Below, piece by piece: positions 50,716-59,748 of a stretch of 59,748 bases of DNA (positions are counted from its first letter, which is position 1; every line of letters begins with the position of its first letter). Below the pieces are notes generated by a model. It was not told the origin of the DNA and ran no database searches. It was given only the letters and a program-made list of their open reading frames with translations. Source of the DNA: Isotricha intestinalis (lineage: Eukaryota > Ciliophora > Litostomatea > Vestibuliferida > Isotrichidae); the NCBI GenBank assembly GCA_023807065.1, contig JAJJLU010003527.1, positions 1 through 59,748 of the forward strand. The letters are read 5' to 3'. The translations under genes and the position numbers were made by a program.

Positions 50716-52026
50716 ATGAAATCATTGAATGATACAAATCAATTTTTAATAACAAATCAAATTAATTTAAAAAAACAAAATACTAAATCTTATTTTTTTC
50801 AAAATAAAACTAATGATTCATCATCAAGAGAAAAGAATAAAAATCCAAATTTATTTATTAAAAATAAAATTGGAAAAAGTATAATTTTTAAAGAAAAAAA
50901 AAGCAAAGAAAAAATAAGTAAATCTAATAGTTTAAGTAAAGATAAAATGATAAATAAAAATTTATTAAAATTTCCTGATTCAATTAATTTGGAAAATAAT
51001 ACTTTATTAACAAATAGAAATAAATCAACTTTAAAATTAAATACAAAAATATATGAAAAAGTTATTGATAAATTATTTTTTTATATGAAAAATATTCTTC
51101 CTTTAGAAACATATGAAAATATAAAAAATAAATTTATTTTAGATTTCAAACAAGAAATAATAAATATAAATAATCAATTAAATATTTCAAATCAAAAAGA
51201 GAATAAATCTTCTTTATCAAATATAATAAAAAAAACAATTTTAAATATATCAAATAATAATAATAAAATTTTTTCCCCAAAAAATATCAAAAATGAAAAA
51301 AACAAAATTTCTTCTTTATATTCTTTAAAAAAAAGATATAATAAAAATATAAGTAAAACAACAAATAATAGTATAAATAAATCAAAGGAAACAAATTATT
51401 CTTTATCAAAAGGAATAATTGAAAATAATAAAATAAAATTATCAAAAAAAAGAAATGATAAATATGATAGAAAATATACTTTAGTAAATACGAAAATAAT
51501 ATTAAATTCAAAATTATTTCAAAAATTAAAAGATGATTATATTAAATTAGATTTAGGAAATAAAACAATGAGAAATAAAAAAAATAAAAAAACTCTTCTG
51601 CAAATTTCAATAAATAATTTAAAAACTATTCATAATAGAAATTTACAAGTTACAAATATTTCTGAAAGTAATAGTCAATCAATTTCTAATTCAATTAATA
51701 AGAAAAATAATAAATTTAAATTAAATAAATCTTTATATTTCTCAAATATTAAAAAAAAAACGAAAAATATTTTAAATAATGATAATAAAAATATTATTAA
51801 TAATAATAATCAATTAAATAATAAAGATAATTTTATTAAAAGTGATTTTAAAAATAATTCTGAACAATTAAAAGTTATTAAATCTAGTTTAGATGATAAT
51901 TTAAAAGTAATGTTTAATTTTAGTTATGAATGTTTTCTTAATAAAGAAAGTGAATCTCAAAGTAAAAAAAGTTTTGAAGATACTTTTTTATATAATGATA
52001 ATAATCATAATATTAATAATATATAA
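50716..52026 (+). CDS. Basic Ser/Asn/Lys-rich protein of unknown function (436 aa)
   Basis: Disordered-looking basic sequence with one more ordered stretch near 115-155 (YEKVIDKLFFYMKNILPLET, YENIKNKFILDFKQEIINI), which could be a short helical domain. The C-terminal 50 residues become acidic and include MFNFSYECFLNKESES. A 3-codon upstream ORF (ATG AAA AAT TAA at 50703-50714) ends one base before the start codon, which might dampen translation. No family recognised. Convergent with the flavodoxin-reductase gene. Confidence 0.55.
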   Translation: MKSLNDTNQFLITNQINLKKQNTKSYFFQNKTNDSSSREKNKNPNLFIKNKIGKSIIFKEKKSKEKISKSNSLSKDKMINKNLLKFPDSINLENNTLLTNRNKSTLKLNTKIYEKVIDKLFFYMKNILPLETYENIKNKFILDFKQEIININNQLNISNQKENKSSLSNIIKKTILNISNNNNKIFSPKNIKNEKNKISSLYSLKKRYNKNISKTTNNSINKSKETNYSLSKGIIENNKIKLSKKRNDKYDRKYTLVNTKIILNSKLFQKLKDDYIKLDLGNKTMRNKKNKKTLLQISINNLKTIHNRNLQVTNISESNSQSISNSINKKNNKFKLNKSLYFSNIKKKTKNILNNDNKNIINNNNQLNNKDNFIKSDFKNNSEQLKVIKSSLDDNLKVMFNFSYECFLNKESESQSKKSFEDTFLYNDNNHNINNI

Positions 52027-52210
52027 TAATAATTTTAATTTGTAATTATATTTAATTTCATAAAAACATTAATTTATATGATAAAAAAGGTAATTTTTAA
52101 CTTTTATATTTTCCATTTTTTATAAATATTATATTTTTATATAAATAAGGTTTTTTTTTAATAAATTTAAAAAAGTTTAAATAAATTATTATTTTTTTAA
52201 ATTTATTAAT

Positions 52211-55066
52211 TTAATTTTGCCATAATTCAACAAGAATTCTTCCTCCCATAAATAATTTATCATACTCATCTTTTCCAATAATATATTCTAATTTTTCTTC
52301 AACTAATTTCCCCATTGAACTACTTCCACAAATATAAATAATTAAACCTTGATTAATTAAATCTATTAATTTACTTTTAGAAAAATTTTTTTCTAATATA
52401 TTTTGAACATAAATTTTTTCTTTTTGATCTCTTGAAAAAGCAGTAAATAAATATTTTAATATTTTTTTGTTTAAACAATCTTCTAAAAAATTTTTATATA
52501 AAAAATCATAATCTTTATTTTTAGAACCAAAAATTAAATAAGTTTCAAATTCTTTATTATAAAAACCAAATTCTTTTAAAAAAGAAATAAAAGGTGAAAT
52601 TCCAGTTCCAGTACAAATCATTAATAAAGGAATTTTTTCTATATTTTTTTCAGGTAATTTGAAAGAAGATTTTTTATTAAAGAATTTAACTATTTCTTTT
52701 TTTTTAAAATTCTCATTTAAATTTCTTATATAATTACTTACTAAACCATAAATTTTTTCTTTTTTATAATTTTCCCAATTTACTAAAGTTATTGATAATT
52801 CAAATTTATTTTTTAATAATTTATTTGATGAAGAGACTGTATAATATCTTGGTTGAATTAAAGGTAATATTTTGATTAAATCTAAAAAAGGAATATTTAA
52901 ACTTTTATATTCTTCTATTATATTTAGAAAATTATATCTTTTTATTTTAATTAAATCATTTAAATTTTTTGAATCAGAAATTATTAAATTTAATTGTTTC
53001 TTTTCTTCTTCATTTGAAATATAATTTAATAAAGATTCTAAAATTTTCTTGTTTAATATTCCTTTAAAATCTAGAATATTAATTAATATATCTTTAATAG
53101 TATAATTATGAGGAATAGATAAATTTAATTTTTCGTTTTTAAAAGAATCATTTATATCATAAATTAAAAATAAATTTGGATTATAATTTAATCTTTTAAT
53201 TAAATAATTAACTTCACTTTCAATATTTTTTGGATAAATAGCAAAATTTTCAGCTGGGGAATAATTAATTTCTTCTTTAGAAATATTATTAAATAATAAT
53301 TTTAAAGAAGAACCATTAATAGTTTTTTGTCTTAATTCTTCTATATTTTCTATTTCAGCTTCTTTACAATTTAAATATTTATTTAAAGCTAATTTATAAC
53401 AAATATTATTAACTTCTTTATCACTTTTTTTTTCGGATAATAATATTTTAAATTTCTCTATTTTATTATTATTTAAATTTTCATTCTTATTTAAATCATC
53501 TTTTTTTTTTTCAATAGGATTTTTTTGGAAGAAATCAATAATTTCATCTAAAAATTTATATTTAAAATTATTATAATCTTCTTCTAAATTTCCAAAATCA
53601 TCTCCTAAAAATAAAGGCATAACGCTTTTAAATTTTTTGGAAAAAATATTTTCTAATCTTTTACTTTGTCCATTGAAATTTTGATAAGAAGAAGATCCAC
53701 ATCCAAAAATACAATAATATAATTGATTATTATTTAATTTTTTCCAAAAATTTTCATCTTGAATTAAATTAGTAAATTCAATTGAATCATTTGTTGGATC
53801 TCCATTTCCAAAAGTAGAAAAAAAAAGAACAATAAAATTATATTTATTAAAATAATCTATTGAATTTATTTCAGAAGCATTTTTAACTTCATTTTTAATT
53901 TTATATTTATCTAAAATTTCCTTTGATAAATTTTCTGCAAAATTTTTTGAATTTCCAGTTTCAGAACCATAAATAATCAAAATTTCAGGAATTTGAATAA
54001 TTAAATTTTTTAATTTTTCATATTTAAAAAAGTCATATGATTTATCAAAAAAATTTGTTTCCCATTTATAAAATTCTTTATTAATATCTTCACTATCATC
54101 ACCATAAAAAGAAGGAATAACTTGAATCAATTTTTTAGAAAAAATATTATTTAATAATTTAGCTTGAGCATTAAAATTATTATAAATAGAATCACCTAAA
54201 CCAAAAATACAAAAATGTAATTGATTATTATTAAATTTTTTCCAAAAATTTTCATCTTGAATTAAATTAGTAAATTCAATTGAATCAGTTGTTGGTTCTC
54301 CATTTCCAAAAGTAGAAAAAATAAATATTATATATTTATTATTATTAAAATAATCTATTGAATTTATTTCAGATGCATTTTTTATTTCACATTTTATATT
54401 AAATATATTTATTGAATCTTTATATAATTTTTCACTTAATTTTTTCGAATTTCCACTTTCTGTTCCATATATTATTAAATATTCAGGAATAAATTTATTA
54501 TAATTTAAAAATTCATTTTTTTTAATTTCTTCTTTTTTTTCATTTTTTTTTTTCTCATTTTCGATTTTTTCTTCTTCAAAATAAGTAAAAATTCTTTCGA
54601 AAAAATATTTTTTCCAATTTTCAAAATCCAAGGCAATATTATTATTATAATTATCTCCTAAAGTAATAATAGTAACTTTTTTCATTTTATTACAAAAAAT
54701 TTTTTCTAATTTTTTTGCTTGATTATTAAAAAATTCATAATTTGAATTTCCTAATCCAAAAATAGAATAATGTAAATTTTCATTTTTAAAATTTTTCCAA
54801 AATTCATTTTCAGAAATCATTTTTGTAAAATTTATTGAATCATTTGTTGGTTCTCCTTTTCCATAAGTTGAAAAAATAAAAACTAAAAAATTATTATTAT
54901 TAAATTCATCTATATTATTTATTTCTGAAGCATTTTTTATTTTACATTTTAAATTATATTTTTCCTGAGATTCTTTTAATAAATCTTCAGAAAATTTTTT
55001 CGATGTTCCTGTTTGTGTTCCATATATTATTGTAAATTCAGGAATTAAACAATTCTTTTCAGACAT
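52211..55066 (-). CDS. Triple-flavodoxin diflavin reductase, NADPH-cytochrome P450 reductase-like (951 aa)
   Basis: Three full flavodoxin (FMN) domains stand in tandem. D1 (8-165): YGTQTGTSKKFSEDL, STYGKGEPTNDS, FGLGNSNYEFF. D2 (195-345): YGTESGNSKKLSEKL, STFGNGEPTTDS, FGLGDSIYNNF. D3 (360-520): YGSETGNSKNFAENL, STFGNGDPTNDS, FGCGSSSYQNF. Each keeps the T-x-(T/S)-G-x-S/T phosphate loop and the GLG-x-S-x-Y-type FMN loops (Cys in D3). The reductase part (about 570-951) has the FAD motif IQPRYYTVSSS (near 737), the NADPH motif ICTGTGISPFISFL (near 814), IFGSKNKDYDFL, FTAFSRDQKEK, IYICGSSSMGKLVEEKL and ends in ELWQN, with the usual C-terminal aromatic. Conventional CPR has one flavodoxin. Electrons from NADPH could be passed to three FMN sites; the acceptor is unknown. 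Confidence 0.93.
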   Translation of the reverse strand: MSEKNCLIPEFTIIYGTQTGTSKKFSEDLLKESQEKYNLKCKIKNASEINNIDEFNNNNFLVFIFSTYGKGEPTNDSINFTKMISENEFWKNFKNENLHYSIFGLGNSNYEFFNNQAKKLEKIFCNKMKKVTIITLGDNYNNNIALDFENWKKYFFERIFTYFEEEKIENEKKKNEKKEEIKKNEFLNYNKFIPEYLIIYGTESGNSKKLSEKLYKDSINIFNIKCEIKNASEINSIDYFNNNKYIIFIFSTFGNGEPTTDSIEFTNLIQDENFWKKFNNNQLHFCIFGLGDSIYNNFNAQAKLLNNIFSKKLIQVIPSFYGDDSEDINKEFYKWETNFFDKSYDFFKYEKLKNLIIQIPEILIIYGSETGNSKNFAENLSKEILDKYKIKNEVKNASEINSIDYFNKYNFIVLFFSTFGNGDPTNDSIEFTNLIQDENFWKKLNNNQLYYCIFGCGSSSYQNFNGQSKRLENIFSKKFKSVMPLFLGDDFGNLEEDYNNFKYKFLDEIIDFFQKNPIEKKKDDLNKNENLNNNKIEKFKILLSEKKSDKEVNNICYKLALNKYLNCKEAEIENIEELRQKTINGSSLKLLFNNISKEEINYSPAENFAIYPKNIESEVNYLIKRLNYNPNLFLIYDINDSFKNEKLNLSIPHNYTIKDILINILDFKGILNKKILESLLNYISNEEEKKQLNLIISDSKNLNDLIKIKRYNFLNIIEEYKSLNIPFLDLIKILPLIQPRYYTVSSSNKLLKNKFELSITLVNWENYKKEKIYGLVSNYIRNLNENFKKKEIVKFFNKKSSFKLPEKNIEKIPLLMICTGTGISPFISFLKEFGFYNKEFETYLIFGSKNKDYDFLYKNFLEDCLNKKILKYLFTAFSRDQKEKIYVQNILEKNFSKSKLIDLINQGLIIYICGSSSMGKLVEEKLEYIIGKDEYDKLFMGGRILVELWQN

Positions 55067-55321
55067 TTTTTATTATTTTTTAAAAAGGATTTTTATATTT
55101 AATTTATTTTTAATATTTTTTTATTATTTATTTTTCTTTTTATGATTGTTTTAAAGGTTTTTGAATTTTTTTGATTTTTATTCATTTTTTTAAGTAAAGT
55201 TATTTTGACATATGATGTTGATTTATATATAATAATTTATTTAATTTTATTCTTTTATAAAGTCATAATAAAAACTAAACAAAAAAAAATTAAATTTATT
55301 TAATTTAATATTTAAAAAAAA
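55067..55321. promoter_or_regulatory. Bidirectional intergenic region
   Basis: 255-nt T-rich then A-rich spacer between the divergent flavodoxin-reductase and WD40 genes, which shows the strand-linked T/A bias common to upstream regions here. No specific element recognised. Confidence 0.35.
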
Positions 55322-58057
55322 ATGAATCAAAAAATATTTTTAACAAATCCCTTATCAAAATATGATGAAATAAAAACAAAAACAATAATTCACATAGACA
55401 CACATCAAGAATTACCATATATATTATTTTCAGATAAAGAAAATACAATATTTATATATGATATAATAAATAAAAAAATAATTCATTCATTATCATTATC
55501 AGAACATTTCCCAGGAGAAATAATAATAAAAAATTTAAAATTTTTTAACACTAATGATATAAAACATATAAAGCAATTTTTAGATGAAAATATAAAAATA
55601 AAATCAATGCCTTTAAAAATAAGAAATTCATTAATAATAATAACAACACAAAATTATGTTTTATTTTATTCATTTATATTTAAAAATTTTTATAGAACAA
55701 TAAGTGTAAATTTAATAAATTCAAAAGAAATAATAAAATGTGAATTATATAATTCTAATTATTTAATAATATTAAATGAAGAAGGTTCTTTAATTATTTG
55801 GCATATTAAAAATTGGACAATAGGAAATATAATAAATAAAAATAATTTTAAAGGAAAACCTTGTTTAAATTTTACTTGTTTAACTGATAATAAAGGAAAT
55901 AATTATATTATTTCTATTAATAAATCTGGTCAAATATTTAAAATTACTATTGATAAACAAATTAATTATTCTTCTTTTAAAGATGATAAATTTATTCATG
56001 AAAATCCTGTTTTTGATTTTGATTTTAATAATTTTAATAATATGGTTTTAACTATTAGTTCTTCTAAAATTATTTTATTTAATTTAAATAATTTAGATGA
56101 AGCAATTAAAATTAATAATTTTCATTTTTATGATAATGAAAAAATCACTGGAATTATTTTTAATAAATGTGATAAATTTAATCAAAATTCTTTTGTTATT
56201 TATGGAAATACTAATGCTTTATTTATTGTTAATTTTAAAGGTTTAAATGATAAAAAATTAAAGTTAGATTCTAAAAAAATTAAAAATTATTTATCTTATC
56301 AATTTATTTTAGGTAAAGATATGTTATTTCAAGGAATTATAAAACAAAAAAAAACTATTATATACAAAGCTGTTTTTTTAAATTATTCTTCTGATTATTT
56401 AATTTTAGGAACTAATAAAGGTTTATTTATAATAAAAATTGATAATTCAATTAAAACTCCTATTTTATTTCAAAATAATAATAATTTATCAAATGATTAT
56501 TCTTTTTTTTATCTTTTTGAAAATAAATTAATAGAAAAAATATACAATAAACAAGAATTATTTGATTTAAAACCAGAATTTAAAAATGAAATAATTTCTT
56601 TAAATAAAGTTTTTAATATAAAAGAAACAAATATAAATAGTTTAAATACAAGATATGAAATTCAATTTTCTTATGATAAAAGTTATTTAAGTTGTTTAGA
56701 TAGTTGTTCAGAAATATTTTGTATATTTAAAATAATAATAATAAATAATAAATATAATTTTGAATTAATTCATAATGGAGAATCTTTATCTTTAGAATGG
56801 TGTCCTTATGAAAATATATTTGGAATAACAAAAAAAAAAGAATTATATGAAAAAAATAAGGATAAAATATCTTCTTTTATTTTACAAGTTTTTCAAATTA
56901 ATAATGAAAATGAAATAAATTTATTATATGAAGAAGACAATTTAAACAGTCATAAAATTTATAATGGACCTTATTTAGGAATATTAATAAAAAGTATAAA
57001 TAATAATAATTATATTTCAAAAGATTTAATATCAAATTTTATATATAATTTACCAAAAGAAACAGAATTTAATTTTTATTATTGGGATGAAAAAAAAAAA
57101 TTAGAAATAAAATTAGATAAAGAACCAATAAAAATATATAATACAGAAAGTTTAGAATATATGATAATATGTTATGAAGATAAATTTATTATATATGAAA
57201 TAAAGGAAAATACATATTTAAAAAAATCAATTTGTTATTTTAAAGTTATTGATGCTTTAATATATGAAAATATACTTTTTTTATTTTTAACTGATTATGG
57301 AATTTATTTTATAATATTAAATGAAGAACAAGGAATTCCTTTTAAATTAATGAAATTTTCTTATGAAATGAATAATATTCATTTAAAAATTTCTGGAAAA
57401 TTTAAAGAAAATAATATTATTTATCCTAATAAATTATTTCAACAAAAGTTAATTGGAATTTATAATAATAATTTAATTTCTTGTAATAATTTAGGAGAAG
57501 TTCAAATTAGTAAAATTGATAATAATTTAATTACATTAATTCATTTAATTTGTAAAAGAGAATTTTCTGAAATTCATAATTTATTAAATTTAATCGATAT
57601 TAGAGAAGTTAATTCTGTTGTTAGTATTTTTAAATTTTTTTTTGGAAATGATGAAAAAATTTATCGAAAAATTTTTCCTAAAGAAAATAAAGAAATGATA
57701 TTAAAATTAAAATTATATAAATATTTTAATTTTTTTATTCAAGATTTTATTTCTTCAAAGTCTTTAAATTGTGAAAAAGAAATAAAAGAAATTTATAAAA
57801 ATAATTTACTTAAAAATATTATTGATAAAAATATAGAAAATTTAAATCAAATTTATAATAATTTCAATCAGTTAAATTTAATTAATTTAAAAGATTTAAC
57901 TTCAAGATGTATAAATGAAGAAAAATATTTTTCTTCTTTAATAGAATCAAAACAATTTTCTCAAGCATTTGTTTTTAATGAAATATATAATTTAAATAAT
58001 AATTCAGAAAGTATTTTGAAACAAAATATAGATTTCATAAATAATGAATTAAAATAA
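55322..58057 (+). CDS. WD40/alpha-solenoid coat-like protein, possibly TSET subunit TWD40-2/TTRAY2-like (911 aa)
   Basis: The first 480 residues form a degenerate WD40 propeller (IDTHQELPYILFSDKENTIF, IYDIINKKIIHSLSLSEHFP, LDEEGSLIIWHIKNW-type strand, GTNKGLFIIKID). A second propeller follows, and near 555-640 a COPI-like WD-associated stretch reads IYNGPYLGILIKS, then FYYWDEKKKLEIKL. The last 200 residues are helical, with FSEIHNLLNLIDIREVNSVV, suggesting a solenoid. The N-terminus, in the order PYILFSD, IIHSL, IKNLKFF, LIIITTQNYVLFY, resembles plant TWD40-2, a subunit of TSET/TPLATE, an ancestral clathrin-adaptor-like coat. COPI beta-prime is the alternative. A decayed partial copy lies at 33395-33595. 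Confidence 0.5.
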   Translation: MNQKIFLTNPLSKYDEIKTKTIIHIDTHQELPYILFSDKENTIFIYDIINKKIIHSLSLSEHFPGEIIIKNLKFFNTNDIKHIKQFLDENIKIKSMPLKIRNSLIIITTQNYVLFYSFIFKNFYRTISVNLINSKEIIKCELYNSNYLIILNEEGSLIIWHIKNWTIGNIINKNNFKGKPCLNFTCLTDNKGNNYIISINKSGQIFKITIDKQINYSSFKDDKFIHENPVFDFDFNNFNNMVLTISSSKIILFNLNNLDEAIKINNFHFYDNEKITGIIFNKCDKFNQNSFVIYGNTNALFIVNFKGLNDKKLKLDSKKIKNYLSYQFILGKDMLFQGIIKQKKTIIYKAVFLNYSSDYLILGTNKGLFIIKIDNSIKTPILFQNNNNLSNDYSFFYLFENKLIEKIYNKQELFDLKPEFKNEIISLNKVFNIKETNINSLNTRYEIQFSYDKSYLSCLDSCSEIFCIFKIIIINNKYNFELIHNGESLSLEWCPYENIFGITKKKELYEKNKDKISSFILQVFQINNENEINLLYEEDNLNSHKIYNGPYLGILIKSINNNNYISKDLISNFIYNLPKETEFNFYYWDEKKKLEIKLDKEPIKIYNTESLEYMIICYEDKFIIYEIKENTYLKKSICYFKVIDALIYENILFLFLTDYGIYFIILNEEQGIPFKLMKFSYEMNNIHLKISGKFKENNIIYPNKLFQQKLIGIYNNNLISCNNLGEVQISKIDNNLITLIHLICKREFSEIHNLLNLIDIREVNSVVSIFKFFFGNDEKIYRKIFPKENKEMILKLKLYKYFNFFIQDFISSKSLNCEKEIKEIYKNNLLKNIIDKNIENLNQIYNNFNQLNLINLKDLTSRCINEEKYFSSLIESKQFSQAFVFNEIYNLNNNSESILKQNIDFINNELK

Positions 58058-58590
58058 ATATTTATAATATTTAAATATTTAAAAATTAATAATTTCAATT
58101 AAAAATAAAATTATGGCAAACAAATAATTGAAGAATAAATAGAATCAAAAAATGAAAATTTAAAAGAAAATTAATAGAATATATACTAAAACTTTACAAA
58201 ATATTATTGAAAATATGAAAAAAACTATTAATGAATTAAAAGAAACCTTAAAATAATATGTTTAGTTTACAAACCTAATATTGAATTTATTTCTTCATAA
58301 AAACAAAGACTAGTTGAAATTTTATAAAATATAAAATTAAAATTGATCAATTAGAAGAGATTAAAAAAATTACACTCAGATTTTATAATTGAAAGATGAA
58401 AAATTAATAGATAAATTGAATTATTTTTCATAAATAATCTATAATGTTTAAGTTATTTATTTTCATTGGATTTTTTATAAATGATTCTTAAATTTATGTA
58501 ATCAAATAATCAGAGAAAAATACAAAGCTCTTAAATTTTATCTTATTCAGTAACTACGAAGCTTCCAAAAATTTTTAATTTTTTTACAAT
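58058..58590. other. Spacer with weak traces of coding sequence
   Basis: Plus-strand readings such as RIYTKTLQNIIENMKKTINE, LKETLK appear near 58170-58250 but are broken by stops. It may be a relic of a coiled-coil gene. No RNA gene seen. Confidence 0.3.
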
Positions 58591-58898
58591 TTATACTTCA
58601 TCATTAAAACAATTTTTTAATTTTAATTATAGTTTTTTCATAATAAAATATTCTTCAGTAATTAAAGGAATATCTAAAATAAAATCACCAAATTCTCTTG
58701 TATTATGAATATTACTTACTAATTTTTCAGGTTGTTTATCAATCTTTTATTTCCTTTTATTGTAATAATATTATATTCACTAATATAATTAATCGAATGA
58801 ATAATTTTATAATTTCCCGGTGTTTCTAATTTTATTATAATATTATCATCTTTTTAAATTGATTTATTTCATTTTAAATTTGAAAATCCATCAAACAT
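58590..58898 (-). pseudogene. Decayed Hsp20/alpha-crystallin gene
   Basis: From an ATG at 58898 the minus strand reads MFDGFSNLK, stops, then DDNIIIKLETPGNYKIIHSI, NYISEYNIITIKGNKRL. A frame change leads to KLVSNIHNTREFGDFILDIP, LITEEYFIMKK. This follows Hsp20 order: the A/ELPG-like LETPG, the V/ILTIKG strand, then ER-FG-F-R-I-LP-like REFGDFILDIPL. An early TGA replaces a likely Trp and a frameshift splits the domain, so it is a pseudogene. The C-terminal IxI part is not clear. Confidence 0.6.
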
Positions 58899-59087
58899 TT
58901 TTTAATGCTATATTTTGCTCATTTTTTAATTTTAAATAATTATTATTTTTTTTAAAATCATATAATTCAATCTTGTTGACTGAAATTTTAAGAAGATAAA
59001 TTTATAAATAAATATATACATATAATAAATAATAAAAAACTACATTTAATATTTCAAAAAATGAAAATAAGAAAAAAATTCCTTATT

Positions 59088-59255
59088 GAGAAGGATTTTA
59101 TTGTTCATGTCAACCATTATCTTTACTATTTTCAAATTATAAAGATTGTAAAAAATTAAATTTTGTAAATGGAAGTTTAATTCCTCATTATTTGGTTTTT
59201 CATAAATTATGGAATTTGACTTATAAAATATTAATTAATATACTATAAGTAATGA
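59088..59255 (+). other. Cys-containing open stretch without ATG
   Basis: EGFYCSCQPLSLLFSNYKDC continues KKLNFVNGSLIPHYLVFHKL, WNLTYKILINIL, then TAA. Composition is balanced and it opens without ATG, so it may be an exon or a relic of a secreted or surface protein. Not recognised. Confidence 0.35.
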
Positions 59256-59279
59256 AGTATTATATACTTTAATTTTAAG

Positions 59280-59560
59280 TCCAAATAATAATAATATAAT
59301 TAGTGATAACATGTCGAGAGATTTTTACCAACTTAAAGTGTACTTAAAGATTTATATTATTTAATATTATTTCTAAACTCATTAATCATACTACAGTAGT
59401 TGAAATGGATGATTTTAGAAAGAGAAAAATCAGTATTTATGGTAGAAAATATTATAAAATAGGAGTAAGATATTATGCTTTTAATATTCAAGGATAAAGA
59501 TGTGAATTTCAAAAGGGATTTTGTTTGAATAATCAAATATACCATTTTGAAAATAGAGAC
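59280..59560 (+). pseudogene. Decayed gene, copy B of the dispersed sequence at 34645-34980
   Basis: After a shift-broken start (VYLKDLYYL, then ISKLINHTTVVE) this copy reads MDDFRKRKISIYGRKYYKIG, VRYYAFNIQG, TAA, RCEFQKGFCLNNQIYHFENR. Copy A has DFRKRKISIYGRKYDKIGVK, YYAFNIQG, TAA, RYEVQKGFCLNNHIYHFEK. Both share the TAA at the same place. Some differences are synonymous (tat/tac, aat/aac). Family not recognised. It ends at the GC-rich array. Confidence 0.6.
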
Positions 59561-59565
59561 TATTG

Positions 59566-59640
59566 TTGGAGTTGGTAGGGAGTACCCCTCGGCCTGTGGG
59601 GGGATACCCCTCCTGTCAAATGGGCAACCCCCATTCTTTC
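59566..59640. repeat. GC-rich hairpin-like array in AT-rich DNA
   Basis: Three units of the form G3-6 N3 C4-5 occur at about 22-nt spacing: gggagtacccc (59578), ggggggatacccc (59598) and gggcaaccccc (59622). Each can fold as a small G/C stem around three unpaired bases, and the last is flanked by a further at..at pair (atggg..ccccat). Local GC is about 60%, against well under 25% around it. Function unknown. Confidence 0.7.
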
Positions 59641-59748
59641 TAATATATTTTATAACAAAATTTTAAGATTTTCGTTTTTATATAAATAATATTATTTTTT
59701 TTATTGATTTATTAATTTTATACCTATTTATTTTAATTTTAAATATGG

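Noticed and set aside
59357..59545. 62-aa minus-strand ORF
   Set aside because: Antisense of the dispersed decayed gene (copy B), whose plus-strand reading is conserved in copy A.
58090..59748. Telomere or chromosome end at the right edge
   Set aside because: No C4A4-like or other short tandem telomeric repeat is seen; the GC-rich array has three imperfect units only and AT-rich DNA resumes after it.

Overview
The window is nuclear DNA of a very AT-rich protist, most likely a ciliate that keeps the standard genetic code. Axonemal dynein light intermediate chain p28 and a SPEF1/CLAMP calponin-homology protein show a ciliated cell. An alveolate-type cGMP-dependent kinase, an SK-like K+ channel and several ciliate-style families (zinc-finger cyclin, B-box/WD40, RINGv/FHA) fit a ciliate. 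Long genes are open in the standard code, and TAA, TAG and TGA all serve as terminators. Five AT-rich GT..AG introns of 26-36 nt can be placed by frame and by protein continuity. Such introns plus canonical stops would fit a litostome such as a rumen ciliate, but that placement is inference. No bacterial operons, tRNAs, rRNAs or CRISPRs were seen.

Layout. 1-290: decayed ubiquitin-protease fragment. 0.5-10 kb: membrane and coiled-coil proteins, a RING/B-box/WD40 protein, a tristetraprolin-like CCCH protein with a 15-nt first exon, and dynein p28. 10.1-11.6 kb: a gene graveyard with a two-exon relic carrying in-frame TAA and TAG, a BspA/DUF285 surface-protein relic and a coiled-coil relic. 11.6-33.3 kb: dense genes on both strands, including a large polytopic membrane protein, a zinc-ribbon kinase, a cyclin, an ankyrin/SAM protein, SPEF1 and a RINGv/FHA protein. 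33.4-35.3 kb: a second graveyard, with a broken copy of part of the WD40 gene at 55-58 kb and a decayed gene whose relative recurs at 59.3 kb.

35.4-58.1 kb: an ABHD16-like hydrolase, the SK-type channel, a steroid 5-alpha-reductase family enzyme, a PP2C phosphatase, a four-cNBD PKG, a MADS-box factor, a CXC (tesmin/LIN54) protein, a reductase with three tandem flavodoxin domains, and a WD40/solenoid protein resembling the TSET coat subunit TWD40-2/TTRAY2. 58.1-59.7 kb: gene relics, one Hsp20-like, ending in a short GC-rich array of hairpin-like units.

The genes do not form one pathway. Themes are cilia (p28, SPEF1), cyclic-nucleotide, phosphatase and ion signalling (PKG, PP2C, SK channel), cell-cycle and transcription control (cyclin, CXC, MADS) and membrane or redox metabolism (SRD5A, ABHD, triple flavodoxin reductase). 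Start codons usually follow an A-rich stretch and spacers are short.
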